A stretch of DNA of 53,874 bases. It comes from Sideroxydans sp. Lineage in GTDB: Bacteria > Pseudomonadota > Gammaproteobacteria > Burkholderiales > Gallionellaceae. The DNA lies in NCBI GenBank assembly GCA_027310665.1, contig DAIDAJ010000006.1:1-53874 (forward strand), given 5' to 3'. The notes below the pieces were generated by a model. It was not told where the DNA came from. It did not search any database and was given only the letters and a program-made list of their open reading frames with translations. Shown piece after piece: positions 31,626 to 43,088 of this stretch (position 1 is the first letter of the stretch; each line of letters begins with the position of its first letter). Made by a program: the position numbers and the translations under genes.

Positions 31626-33110
31626 TCATACGACCTCCGTTGCAGCCTTCGCCGCTGCTTCCTTCGCGGCCCGCTCTTTTGCTTCGCGCGCGGCTTTGCG
31701 TTTCGCTGCCGCTTCGGCGCGCTCGCGGGCGATGCGGGCGATACGCTCGTTGCGGGCATCTGCCAGCTTCTTGGTGGCTTCCTGTTTCAGCTTCACGCGT
31801 TCCTGTTCCATCAGTTCGCCCTTGGCGAAGTTGAAGTAATGCACCAGCGGAATATGCGACGGGCAGACGAACGAACAGCAGCCGCAGGCAATACAGTCCT
31901 TCAAACCCAGCGCAACGGAGCCGGTCGAATCACCGGCGCGGATATGTGCAGCCATGTCCAGCGGCAGCAGGCCGACCGGACATGCGCGCACGCAACTGGA
32001 ACAGCGGATGCACGGGGCCGGCTGGACGCTGCCTATCTCGCCGGAGGTCAGCGCCAGCACGCCGCTGCTGCCCTTCACGATGGGCACGGCAGCCGTTGCC
32101 AGTTCGACCCCCATCATCGGCCCGCCCAGCACCATGCGGGCCGGCTTGCCGGCGAAGCCGCCGCAGTACTGGAACAGTGTTTCGACCAGTGTCCCGATCG
32201 GCACTTCCAGATTGCCCGGCTCCACCACCGAGCCTCCGCTCACTGTCACCAGTCGCGACACCAGGGGGCGGCCGAAACGCACGGCATCGCGGACCGCGTA
32301 AGCCGTCGCGACGTTGTGCACCAGCACGCCAATGTCGGCAGTGCGGCCGTCCGCAGGCACTTCACGTCCGGTCAGCGCCCGGATCATTTGCTTGTCCCAG
32401 CCCATCGGGTACATCGCCGGAACGGCGATCACCCGGACTTCCGTGCCCATTGCGGCAGCCTGCATGGCGGCGAGTGCCGCCGGTTTGTTCTCTTCGATAC
32501 CGACCATGATTTCGATCGCACCCACTGCGTGCCGGATGAGTCGAACGCCCTCGACAATTTCGGCCGCGCGTTCGCGCATGAGCCGGTCATCGCAAGTGAT
32601 ATATGGCTCGCACTCGCCGCCGTTGATGATGAGCGTACGCACCCGGTTCTTGCGGGAGAGATTCAGTTTCACCGCCGAAGGAAAAGTCGCTCCGCCCATG
32701 CCGACGATGCCCGCAGCCGCCACGCGCGCAGCGATCTCGTCCGGCGTCAGCGCGAATGGATCGGACGCGACCTCCGTCTCCAGCCAGCGATCTTCGCCGT
32801 CCGCTTCTATCGTGATCGTCGGCGCAGTCAACCCGGACGGATGTGCCGCGGGAAAATCACCGATGGCGAGGACGCGCCCGGAAGTGGGCGCATGTATAGG
32901 CGCGGAAATGACACCCTGTCCGGCACCGATGAGTTGCCCCTTCAGCACCTTGTCGCCCACGTTGACCAGGGGCTGTGCGGGCGCACCGACGTGTTGCAGC
33001 AGGGGCACGTACAGACGCCCGGGCATGGGCAGAACGCGGATCGCGCGATCCGCTGCCAATTCCTTGCGGCTTTCCGGATGTACTCCGCCACGTAATCGAA
33101 AGAGTTTCAT
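31626..33110 (-). CDS. rnfC: Electron transport complex subunit RnfC
   Basis: 494 residues. The N-terminal part binds FMN and NADH (GIVGMGGATFPSAVKL near residue 137; INGGECEPYITCDDRLM near 165, which resembles complex I NuoF). Two 4Fe-4S motifs follow: CIRCSSCVRACPVGLLP near 366 and CIACGCCSFVCPSHIPLV near 405. The last 65 residues are a basic Ala/Glu/Lys-rich helix, a common RnfC extension. It accepts electrons from NADH. GAGG precedes the ATG at 33110. A 120-base gap separates it from rnfB. Confidence 0.95.
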   Translation of the reverse strand: MKLFRLRGGVHPESRKELAADRAIRVLPMPGRLYVPLLQHVGAPAQPLVNVGDKVLKGQLIGAGQGVISAPIHAPTSGRVLAIGDFPAAHPSGLTAPTITIEADGEDRWLETEVASDPFALTPDEIAARVAAAGIVGMGGATFPSAVKLNLSRKNRVRTLIINGGECEPYITCDDRLMRERAAEIVEGVRLIRHAVGAIEIMVGIEENKPAALAAMQAAAMGTEVRVIAVPAMYPMGWDKQMIRALTGREVPADGRTADIGVLVHNVATAYAVRDAVRFGRPLVSRLVTVSGGSVVEPGNLEVPIGTLVETLFQYCGGFAGKPARMVLGGPMMGVELATAAVPIVKGSSGVLALTSGEIGSVQPAPCIRCSSCVRACPVGLLPLDMAAHIRAGDSTGSVALGLKDCIACGCCSFVCPSHIPLVHYFNFAKGELMEQERVKLKQEATKKLADARNERIARIARERAEAAAKRKAAREAKERAAKEAAAKAATEVV

Positions 33111-33230
33111 AAAGCATCCTCATTAAAATGGAGCGGAATGCAACATGCAGTGAGCCGAATGCTTTGCAGCACTCGCGGACGTTCGCATCCCCACTCGTGG
33201 GGCCCCTGCTCTCTGCTCATGCTGCGATCC

Positions 33231-33779
33231 TCACGCGCTAACGGCTTGCATCGGTTGAATGACCGGCTTGTGCCAGTACCAGGCGTGCAGCGTCACCGGG
33301 ATCGGCTGCAGTTTGATCGACTCGGTCGGGCAGACTTCCTCGCACTTGCCGCAGGCAGTGCACGCCTCGCGGAATACCGAATGCATCTGCTGCGCCGCAC
33401 CCATGATCGCGTCGGTGGGACAGACCTTGAAGCAACGCGTGCAGCCGATGCAGATCTCTTCCTTCACTTCGGCGATCATCGGCACGTTGTCTTTCACGTC
33501 GGAGAGATTGGCTTCGACACCGAGCTTCAACGCCAGCGCCTGCACCACGGCACGGCCGCCGGGCGGGCACAGTGTGATGGGTGCGCTGCGGTCGGCCAAA
33601 GCTTGCGCAGCGCCCGCGCATCCGGGAAAGCCGCACTGGCCGCACTGCGAACCGGGCAGTATGGCCTGTATCTCTTCCACCAGCGGATTGCCTTCAACCT
33701 CGAGACGGCGTGCGGCGTAGCCGAGAAACAGTCCCATGGCTGAACCGAGGATAGTCAGACTGACGACGGCAAAGAACAT
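33231..33779 (-). CDS. rnfB: Electron transport complex subunit RnfB
   Basis: 182 residues. An N-terminal membrane helix is followed by a 4Fe-4S domain (LPGSQCGQCGFPGCAGAAQAL near residue 42) and two ferredoxin motifs (CIGCTRCFKVCPTDAIMG near 111; CTACGKCEEVCPTESIKL near 140). It is the likely docking site for the ferredoxin or flavodoxin that receives low-potential electrons for nitrogenase. It starts 12 bases after rnfA. Confidence 0.96.
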   Translation of the reverse strand: MFFAVVSLTILGSAMGLFLGYAARRLEVEGNPLVEEIQAILPGSQCGQCGFPGCAGAAQALADRSAPITLCPPGGRAVVQALALKLGVEANLSDVKDNVPMIAEVKEEICIGCTRCFKVCPTDAIMGAAQQMHSVFREACTACGKCEEVCPTESIKLQPIPVTLHAWYWHKPVIQPMQAVSA

Positions 33780-33791
33780 TTCTTTCTCCCG

Positions 33792-34367
33792 TTAAACCAA
33801 CCCGGCAAAGCCCATGAAGGCCAATGCGAGCAAACTTGCGGTGATGAATCCGATCGGCGCGCCGATGAACGCACCCGGCACTTGCGCCAAGGCCAAGCGT
33901 TCGCGCAGCCCGGCGAACAGCAAGAGCACCAGCGTAAAACCGGCAGCCGAGCCGAAGCCGTACAGCAAGCTGTTCACGAAGGGCAGTTTCTCCTGCGTGG
34001 TCAGCAGCGGGATGCCCAGCACGGCGCAGTTGGTCGTGATCAGCGGCAGATAGATGCCCAGCACTTGGTACAGCGCGGGATTGGTCTTGCGCACGACCAT
34101 TTCGGTGAACTGCACCACGACGGCGATGACCAGGATGTAAACCAGGATGCGCAGGTACACCATGCCCAGCGGCATCAGCAGCCAGTGTTCCAGCATCCAG
34201 CAGGATGCCGAGGCCATGGTCATCACGAAGGTCGTGGCCAGACCCATGCTGACGGCGGTGTCGGTCTTCTTTGAGATGCCCATGAACGGGCACAGCCCCA
34301 GGAATTTCACCAGCACCACGTTGTTCACCAGCACGGTACTGAGCAACAACATCAAATATTCGCGCAT
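33792..34367 (-). CDS. rnfA: Electron transport complex subunit RnfA
   Basis: 191 residues with six helices, RnfA/NqrE family: [38 protein letters not shown] and [24 protein letters not shown], with the conserved Cys pair (LCPFMG; NCAVLG). First gene of the rnfABCDGEH operon. The ATG at 34367 follows AGGAG; a longer frame would run upstream of the sigma-54 transcription start. Expression is expected to be NifA-dependent. Confidence 0.96.
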   Translation of the reverse strand: MREYLMLLLSTVLVNNVVLVKFLGLCPFMGISKKTDTAVSMGLATTFVMTMASASCWMLEHWLLMPLGMVYLRILVYILVIAVVVQFTEMVVRKTNPALYQVLGIYLPLITTNCAVLGIPLLTTQEKLPFVNSLLYGFGSAAGFTLVLLLFAGLRERLALAQVPGAFIGAPIGFITASLLALAFMGFAGLV

Positions 34368-34375
34368 ATCGATAA

Positions 34376-37733
<3,358 letters not shown>

Positions 37734-37739
37734 AGCAAT

Positions 37740-37797
37740 CCGTTCGTACTGAGTCTGTCGAAGTATGAACGCCCGTCGACAGGCTCAGGGCGAACGT
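37740..37797. repeat. Palindromic repeat after nifA
   Basis: CCGTTCGTACTGAGTCTGTC is nearly inverted as GTCGACAGGCTCAGGGCGAA. It can fold behind the nifA stop codon and might end transcription, though no T-run follows. It also holds TGT-N10-ACG (37756-37771), one base from a NifA site. Confidence 0.68.
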
Positions 37798-37853
37798 CTA
37801 TTAAATCGAATCAACCCATCCTGAATACTGTGAAAACCCGCCCGGCATCAGAC

Positions 37854-37869
37854 AGGCATGCAATTTGCT
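37854..37869 (+). promoter_or_regulatory. Sigma-54 promoter of the Nif11-like gene
   Basis: AGGCAT-GCAAT-TTGCT, GG-N10-GC exact. It would start transcription near 37880, 87 bases before the ATG at 37967. The near-match NifA site at 37756-37771 lies about 110-125 bases upstream. Confidence 0.65.
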
Positions 37870-37966
37870 GCCTGATGCGCAAGGTTGAAAATGCGACGAT
37901 CCAACCGACAATGACGGGACAAATGTTTCCCGTTGTTTCATTTACTCCAAAATAAACGGGACACAC

Positions 37967-38185
37967 ATGGCAATCAAAGATATCAGGGGATTTTCCGACA
38001 AAGCCAGGGCGGACGCCGAACTGAAAGCAAATCTCGTCGCCTGCCAGAAGGTGCGCGAACTGCTCGCGCTGGCACAGCAGCATGGCTTCAATTTCATCGA
38101 GGACGAGATGTATCCTCCCAACGAACCGCAGTTCACCGCCGACCAGCTTTCCGAGCGGCTTGCCAAAGCACTGCTGCGGGCCTGA
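37967..38185 (+). CDS. Nif11-like small protein
   Basis: 72 residues, helical and acidic. The segment GFSDKARADAELKANLVACQKVRELLALAQQHGFNFIEDEM fits the Nif11 domain pattern (helix, Leu-rich core, then HGFxFxxDE), known both from nitrogen-fixing bacteria with unknown role and as leader of some modified peptides. A role in nitrogen fixation is more likely here because it has a sigma-54 promoter and follows nifA. A GGGA motif precedes the ATG. It lies five bases before the next gene. Confidence 0.72.
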   Translation: MAIKDIRGFSDKARADAELKANLVACQKVRELLALAQQHGFNFIEDEMYPPNEPQFTADQLSERLAKALLRA

Positions 38186-38190
38186 GCCGG

Positions 38191-38499
38191 ATGAGTAACG
38201 CGATCAGGGAGAACCGGGTAACGACCCGGTTCTTCGTCACCTATACCGGCGTCAGACTACCGTTCAAGCTGGTTAACGAATTGCAGGCCGGCGAAGTGGA
38301 GAACCGCAATACGTTCTTTCGCGGCTACTTCGACGCGCAGGACAGACTCACCGGATTCGACAAACTCGCCTACGGCGAGATCGAGCTCGCGCACCGTTAC
38401 ACCTATCACGGCAACGGCAGGTTGAGCGCGGCAGAGATCACCGACATCGACGGCGAGATGACGCTGTTGATCTTCGATGCAGAAGACAGTTCTGCTTGA
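38191..38499 (+). CDS. Small uncharacterised nif-associated protein
   Basis: 102 residues, beta-rich: TRFFVTYTGVRLPFKLVNELQAGEVENRNTFFRGYFDAQDRLTGFDKLAYGEIELAHRYTYHGNGRL. It looks like a small, MORN/RHS-like strand-rich domain (tracking a gene product that writes its own test: DAQDRLTGFDK), possibly the DUF6156 type from memory. Function unknown. It lies five bases after the Nif11-like gene and should share its sigma-54 promoter. Confidence 0.7.
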   Translation: MSNAIRENRVTTRFFVTYTGVRLPFKLVNELQAGEVENRNTFFRGYFDAQDRLTGFDKLAYGEIELAHRYTYHGNGRLSAAEITDIDGEMTLLIFDAEDSSA

Positions 38500-38806
38500 G
38501 CGTTTTCAATCCGTGCAAAGGCAAGGTCGTCCCCTCGACGTTCTCCATTATTCCGGACCTGCCTTCCCTTGGTACCCATGAGCGACATCGGGTCTCTGCA
38601 AGAACTTAACGCGACAAGTGCCTGTCCAATCTGGGCCAAATCACAACATGTAGCGGCATTCGTTAACACTGATCGCGAATCAGGTATCGTCAATTCTCAT
38701 CCGGATCCAGCCGGCCATTGCAGCCTCCGACCCGCGGGGGAAAATCGCACTGGTCTGTCTGCGTTCCGCAAACCGGCCCGAATCAATCGGGTAGCGAGGT
38801 CCAATT
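38500..38806. other. Gap without a supported gene
   Basis: A 307-base stretch between the nif-associated pair and the GGDEF/EAL gene. An 81-codon frame runs through it without ribosome site or recognisable sequence. I see no strong hairpin or sigma-54 site. Confidence 0.5.
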
Positions 38807-41443
38807 ATGGATAAGGAATTTCAGGATGACGACAATGCGCGTGGCATTGCGGAACATGGGCGCACCGTGGAGCCGTCCGGGCATGACGACTCGATGTACC
38901 GCGCACTATTCGAATATGCACCCGATGCAATCCTCATTGCGGACCATGAGAGCTACTACGTCGACGCCAACCCCAGTGCGTGCAGGATGCTGGGCTATTC
39001 CCGCGAAGAACTTGTCGGGTTGCACGCGTCGGATATCGTCACGCCGTCGGAATTGGAGCATATTCAGCCCGCCCTGAATGACATCAAGGCGCGAGTCGAA
39101 TATTTGCGCGAATGGCAGTTCCGTCGCAAGGATGGGACGGTCTTTTCGGCCGAGGTGATGGCGACCGTCATGCCTGACGGGAAACTGTTGGGCATCATCC
39201 GCGATATCACCGAACGGAAACAGTCGGAACTGATTGCCACCCGGCTGGCGGCAATTGTCGAGTCCTCGGACGATGCCATTATCGGAAAAGACCTGAGCGG
39301 GATCATCACCAGTTGGAACCTCGGCGCCGAAAGGATATTCGGCTACGCCGCCGGTGAAATGGTCGGCACTTCCGTCATGCGCTTGATCCCTGCCGACCGG
39401 CAGGCAGAAGAGGATCAAATTCTGGCGCGACTCAGGCGCGGCGACAGGCTTGAGCACTTTGAAACGCTGCGCCAGACAAAGGACAAGCGGCTGATCGAGG
39501 TTTCGATCACGACATCTCCGATCAAGGACGCCTCTGGCAGGATCGTTGGCGCATCAAAGATCGCGCGCAACATCAAGGTGTTGAAAGACCGCGAACGCCA
39601 GATCGCCCGAATGTCGCGGCTTTATTCTGCGCTGAGTCAGTGCAACCAGGCGATCCTGCATTGCTCCGGCGAAAGTGAATTGTTGCCGCTGATTTGCCGC
39701 GACGCCGTTGAATTCGGCGGTATGAAAATGGCCTGGATCGGCAAACACGACAAAAGGAGCGGTTTGATCCTGCCTGCGGCCTCCTTCGGCTCCGGTACCG
39801 ACTATCTGGACGGGATCGCAATTTCAATAGATGCGGATGCGCCACAGGGACGCGGACCAACCGGAACCGCGTTTCGCACCAAGACGCCGATCTGGTGTCA
39901 GGATTTCCAGCATGATCCGATGACCGCGGAATGGCATGTGCGTGCGGCAAAATTCGGCTTTAATGCATCGGCTTCGCTGCCCCTGTATTGCAGGGGTATC
40001 GTTGTCGGCGTTTTTGTTCTCTATTCCGATGTCGTGAATGCCTTCGACGAAGCGGCGCAGCATCTCCTGGTCGAAATGGCCATGGACATCAGCTTTGCGC
40101 TGGATCGTTTTCACAACGACGCAGAACGCAGGCAAGAGCAAGCAAGACTAGCGTATCTCGCCAACTTTGATGTCCTCACCGGATTGCCAAACCGCATCAT
40201 GCTGGACGAACACCTGAAATTCGCGCTCAGCCTGGCCAAGCGCAGCAACGGGCATTTTGCGATGATGTTCAACGATATAGACCATTTCAAGAACATCAAT
40301 GATGCGCTCGGCCATAGCCTTGGCGATGCACTTCTCGTCACGATCGCCCAGCGCATTCGAACCGTTTTGCGCGAGGAAGATATGGTCGCCCGCATGGGCG
40401 GGGACGAATTCATTCTGATCCTGCCTGATTGCGATGCGCAGGGTGCCGCACTTGTTGCGCAAAAGTTGCTGCAGATCGTTTCCGAGCCTTACCGCATCGA
40501 ACAATATGACCTGAATGTGACCGCATCGATCGGCATCGCTCTTTATCCGGACGATGGGGACGATATGGAATCGCTTTCCAAAAGTGCCGATACGGCGATG
40601 TACCGGGCGAAACTGGAGGGCCGCAATGGCTACCGGTTCTTTACCACCGAAATGCAGGCACTCGCGACGCGCAACTTGCAGTTGCTCAACGCCATGCGCC
40701 ATGGGCTGGAGCAAAACCAATTCCATTTGAATTACCAGCCCCAGGTGTCCATTCGGGATGGGCGCGTCATCGGGGTCGAAGCCCTGCTGCGCTGGTCTCA
40801 TCCGACCTTGGGTCAAATATCGCCGGCCGAATTCATTCCGATTGCGGAAGACTGCGGGCTGATCCTGCCCATAGGTGAATGGGTGCTGCGCGAAGCCGCG
40901 TATCAGATGAAGCGATGGATAGACAAGGGACACAGGCCTATCGTCGTTGCCGTCAACCTGTCGGCGGTGCAGTTCCGCCATACCAGCCTGCCGGAGATGA
41001 TTGGCAGCATTCTCAATGAAGTGAAATTGCCGCCCGAGCTGCTGGAGTTGGAACTGACCGAAGGAGTCGCCATGCATGACGTGTATCGCGCAATCGCGGT
41101 GATGGATAAGCTGCATGATCGGGGTGTACGCATGTCGATAGACGATTTCGGAACCGGGTATTCCTCCCTAAGCTACCTGAAAAAATTCAAGGTATACAAA
41201 CTGAAGATAGACCAGTCGTTCGTACGCGACATCGGTTCAAACCTGGAAGACAAGGCCATTGTCGCGGCCATCATCAGCATGTCGAAGAACCTGGGCCTGC
41301 AAACGATCGCAGAAGGGGTGGAGACCGCTGACCAGCTGGATTACTTGTGCAAAGAAGGTTGCGATGAGGCACAGGGCTATCACATCAGCAAACCGCTTAC
41401 TGCAGAACAGATGGAGGCATTCATTATCGGCAATCAGACGTGA
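38807..41443 (+). CDS. PAS-PAS-GAF-GGDEF-EAL cyclic-di-GMP signalling protein
   Basis: 878 residues. PAS1 about 25-140 (YRALFEYAPDAILIADHESYYVDANPSACRMLGY), PAS2 about 145-265 (IVESSDDAIIGKDLSGIITSWNLGAERIFGY), GAF about 280-430 (MAWIGKHDKRSGL), GGDEF about 450-605 and EAL about 625-870. The cyclase signature reads MGGDEF (intact GGDEF). The EAL domain has EALLRW for the ExL signature, plus the conserved NLSAVQF, ELTEGVAM, DDFGTGYSSLSYLKK and DQSFVRDI blocks, so it may hydrolyse cyclic di-GMP. No membrane segments; a soluble sensor. Signal unknown. Confidence 0.93.
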   Translation: MDKEFQDDDNARGIAEHGRTVEPSGHDDSMYRALFEYAPDAILIADHESYYVDANPSACRMLGYSREELVGLHASDIVTPSELEHIQPALNDIKARVEYLREWQFRRKDGTVFSAEVMATVMPDGKLLGIIRDITERKQSELIATRLAAIVESSDDAIIGKDLSGIITSWNLGAERIFGYAAGEMVGTSVMRLIPADRQAEEDQILARLRRGDRLEHFETLRQTKDKRLIEVSITTSPIKDASGRIVGASKIARNIKVLKDRERQIARMSRLYSALSQCNQAILHCSGESELLPLICRDAVEFGGMKMAWIGKHDKRSGLILPAASFGSGTDYLDGIAISIDADAPQGRGPTGTAFRTKTPIWCQDFQHDPMTAEWHVRAAKFGFNASASLPLYCRGIVVGVFVLYSDVVNAFDEAAQHLLVEMAMDISFALDRFHNDAERRQEQARLAYLANFDVLTGLPNRIMLDEHLKFALSLAKRSNGHFAMMFNDIDHFKNINDALGHSLGDALLVTIAQRIRTVLREEDMVARMGGDEFILILPDCDAQGAALVAQKLLQIVSEPYRIEQYDLNVTASIGIALYPDDGDDMESLSKSADTAMYRAKLEGRNGYRFFTTEMQALATRNLQLLNAMRHGLEQNQFHLNYQPQVSIRDGRVIGVEALLRWSHPTLGQISPAEFIPIAEDCGLILPIGEWVLREAAYQMKRWIDKGHRPIVVAVNLSAVQFRHTSLPEMIGSILNEVKLPPELLELELTEGVAMHDVYRAIAVMDKLHDRGVRMSIDDFGTGYSSLSYLKKFKVYKLKIDQSFVRDIGSNLEDKAIVAAIISMSKNLGLQTIAEGVETADQLDYLCKEGCDEAQGYHISKPLTAEQMEAFIIGNQT

Positions 41444-41538
41444 TGCTGACGCCACGTTACCTTTTGATACGCACGCTTGACGCAAAACGCCACCTCGCCC
41501 ATCACACGAATAGAATGTCTGGTCACTGATTTCTGAAC

Positions 41539-41575
41539 AAAAAAAGCTCCGAGTACCGAAACTCGGAGCTTTTTC
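41539..41575. terminator. Bidirectional intrinsic terminator
   Basis: AGCTCCGAGT (41545-41554) pairs exactly with ACTCGGAGCT (41561-41570), with a run of A on the left and T on the right. It serves both the GGDEF/EAL gene and the small minus-strand genes. Confidence 0.92.
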
Positions 41576-41591
41576 CACCTTGTGGATGCAG

Positions 41592-41696
41592 TTAATCAAC
41601 GGTTGCCAAAAGTGCCGGCAGTGCCACCAGAAATGTTGCGATAGCGGCTACGGCCCATCGGACATACTTGGCTGCTTCTTCGTATACGCGCTTCAT
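41592..41696 (-). CDS. 34-aa peptide with hydrophobic tail
   Basis: A short gene with a strong ribosome site (GGAGG six bases before the ATG) and a terminator just downstream. The product begins MKRVYEEAAKYVRWAVAAIA and ends in a hydrophobic stretch LVALPALLATVD; one membrane segment is predicted from about residue 13 to 31. It is the last of three similar small genes (also 41771-41884 and 41925-42155). Family and function unknown. Confidence 0.68.
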   Translation of the reverse strand: MKRVYEEAAKYVRWAVAAIATFLVALPALLATVD

Positions 41697-41770
41697 CGGT
41701 CACCTCCAATTATAATCGGGTCTTGAATCAGTACTTGACGCTCTTGTTGCACTCTTCAGGACAGCTTCTG

Positions 41771-41884
41771 TTAAGCAAAGCTGGCCAAAGCGGCTATAGA
41801 CACCGCGGCTGCCGCAAGCCAGCCCAATACGGTCTGGAAGTTGATATCGGCCTTGTCTTCACTATTGATGATCTTGTCGTTCAT
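41771..41884 (-). CDS. 37-aa peptide with hydrophobic tail
   Basis: Good ribosome site (AGGAG six bases before the ATG at 41884). The N-terminal 15 residues are charged (MNDKIINSEDKADINFQ) and the rest is hydrophobic (VLGWLAAAAVSIAALASFA), ending at the stop. The tail matches that of the 76-aa neighbour (LGWLTALSVSIAAVAASL) in at least ten positions, and both start MNDIM/MNDKI. This similarity supports it as a real gene. One membrane segment or a membrane-active tail is predicted. Confidence 0.7.
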   Translation of the reverse strand: MNDKIINSEDKADINFQTVLGWLAAAAVSIAALASFA

Positions 41885-41924
41885 GATGGTCTCCTAAAGT
41901 TTTCGATTTTCAAATTACGTACGA

Positions 41925-42155
41925 TTACAGGCTGGCCGCTACGGCTGCGATGCTTACGGACAATGCCGTCAACCAGCCCAGATTCCCGATGAACTTCGTG
42001 TCATCGTTTGTCAATTCTTCCTTCTTGTTGATCTTTGCATTGATCTTGTTCAACTCCGCCTCGATCACCTTCAGATTCGCTTGTTGCCTCTGGAGATCCT
42101 TGAGCTTTTCCTCATGTACCAATCTCAACGCGCTGGTGTCCATAATGTCGTTCAT
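41925..42155 (-). CDS. 76-aa protein with coiled coil and hydrophobic tail
   Basis: Starts MNDIMDTSALRLVHEEKL after AAAGGGA. Residues about 15-50 form a charged coiled coil (KLKDLQRQQANLKVIEAELN, then KINAKINKKEE); residues about 58-76 are a hydrophobic tail LGWLTALSVSIAAVAASL. The layout recalls small tail-anchored or holin-like proteins. It is first of the three-gene set and is divergent from a NarL-type response regulator gene across 282 bases in which I see no further gene. Confidence 0.72.
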   Translation of the reverse strand: MNDIMDTSALRLVHEEKLKDLQRQQANLKVIEAELNKINAKINKKEELTNDDTKFIGNLGWLTALSVSIAAVAASL

Positions 42156-42437
42156 CTCAAATTCCCTTTCAGTTAATAGTTGCTTTCGCGTCATCAATCT
42201 ACTACCGTGCTATATCAATTCGCTTCGTGAATGCTGTTGGTGATGCGATGTGTGCATATTGCCTGCAGCCCTCCGGTCTGTATTTCAGTTGAATCTGATA
42301 ATGGCCTAGGAAATTTCTGATTTGGCCCCGGGAATAGTCTTCCGGACACGGACGTGAACAGGGGAAAGCGCCACAGTATCGATTGCAAACATCTTGCTTT
42401 GGCGGCAAAATATTAAAAATATCCGCTAATAATCAAT

Positions 42438-43070
42438 ATGATAAAAATATTAATCGCCGAGGATCATGCCATCGTCCGAAACGGGCTAAGACAGATCTTT
42501 TCAGACACGAGCGACCTCGAAGTTGTCGGGGAGGCCACCAATGGCTCGGAAGCACTGGAGCTGGCACGCAAGTTCGACTTCGACCTGCTGCTGCTGGACA
42601 TGACCATGCCGGGCGTGACCGGTCCGGAATTGATCAAGAGACTGCTCGCGGAACACCCCGCGCTGAAGATACTGGTCCTGTCGATGAACAACGAATCCCA
42701 ATCCGTCAATCGGGCCCTGAAGGCTGGCGCCTCAGGTTATGTGACCAAGGATAGCGACCAGACCGTGCTCTTGGCGGCCATTCGCAAAGTGGCTTCAGGA
42801 CACAAATTCATCGACCCGGCCCTGGTAGAGGCGATGGTATTCGACAATGCAGCCGGTGAAGAATCACGCCATTCGATTCTGTCGGACCGGGAGTTGCAGG
42901 TCTTGCAGATGCTGGCATCCGGCCTCAACCCGGGAGAGATCGCCGAATCGCTTTTCCTGAGTGCGAAGACGGTGAGCACCCACAAGGCGAACCTGATGCA
43001 AAAACTCGGAATCGACAATAACGCCGATCTTGTGCGGTATGCGATCAAGCACGGCCTGGCGCGGGAATGA
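42438..43070 (+). CDS. NarL/FixJ-family response regulator
   Basis: 210 residues. Receiver domain at 1-120 with acidic pocket (ILIAEDHAIVRNGLRQI), phospho-acceptor Asp near 54 (FDLLLLDMTMPGVTG), and the Lys at ASGYVTKDSD. LuxR-type helix-turn-helix at about 145-205 (LSDRELQVLQMLASGLNPGEIAESLFLSAKTVSTHKANLMQKLGI). It binds DNA when phosphorylated, presumably by the histidine kinase encoded convergently at 43089-45221. The three small genes divergent from it are candidate targets. Confidence 0.94.
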   Translation: MIKILIAEDHAIVRNGLRQIFSDTSDLEVVGEATNGSEALELARKFDFDLLLLDMTMPGVTGPELIKRLLAEHPALKILVLSMNNESQSVNRALKAGASGYVTKDSDQTVLLAAIRKVASGHKFIDPALVEAMVFDNAAGEESRHSILSDRELQVLQMLASGLNPGEIAESLFLSAKTVSTHKANLMQKLGIDNNADLVRYAIKHGLARE

Positions 43071-43088
43071 TTGCGGCCGCTCTGTGAA

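Noticed and set aside
42156-42437. Sigma-54 promoter for the small hydrophobic-tail genes
   Set aside because: No GG-N10-GC pair with the right flanks was found on the minus strand, so they are not assigned to the NifA regulon.
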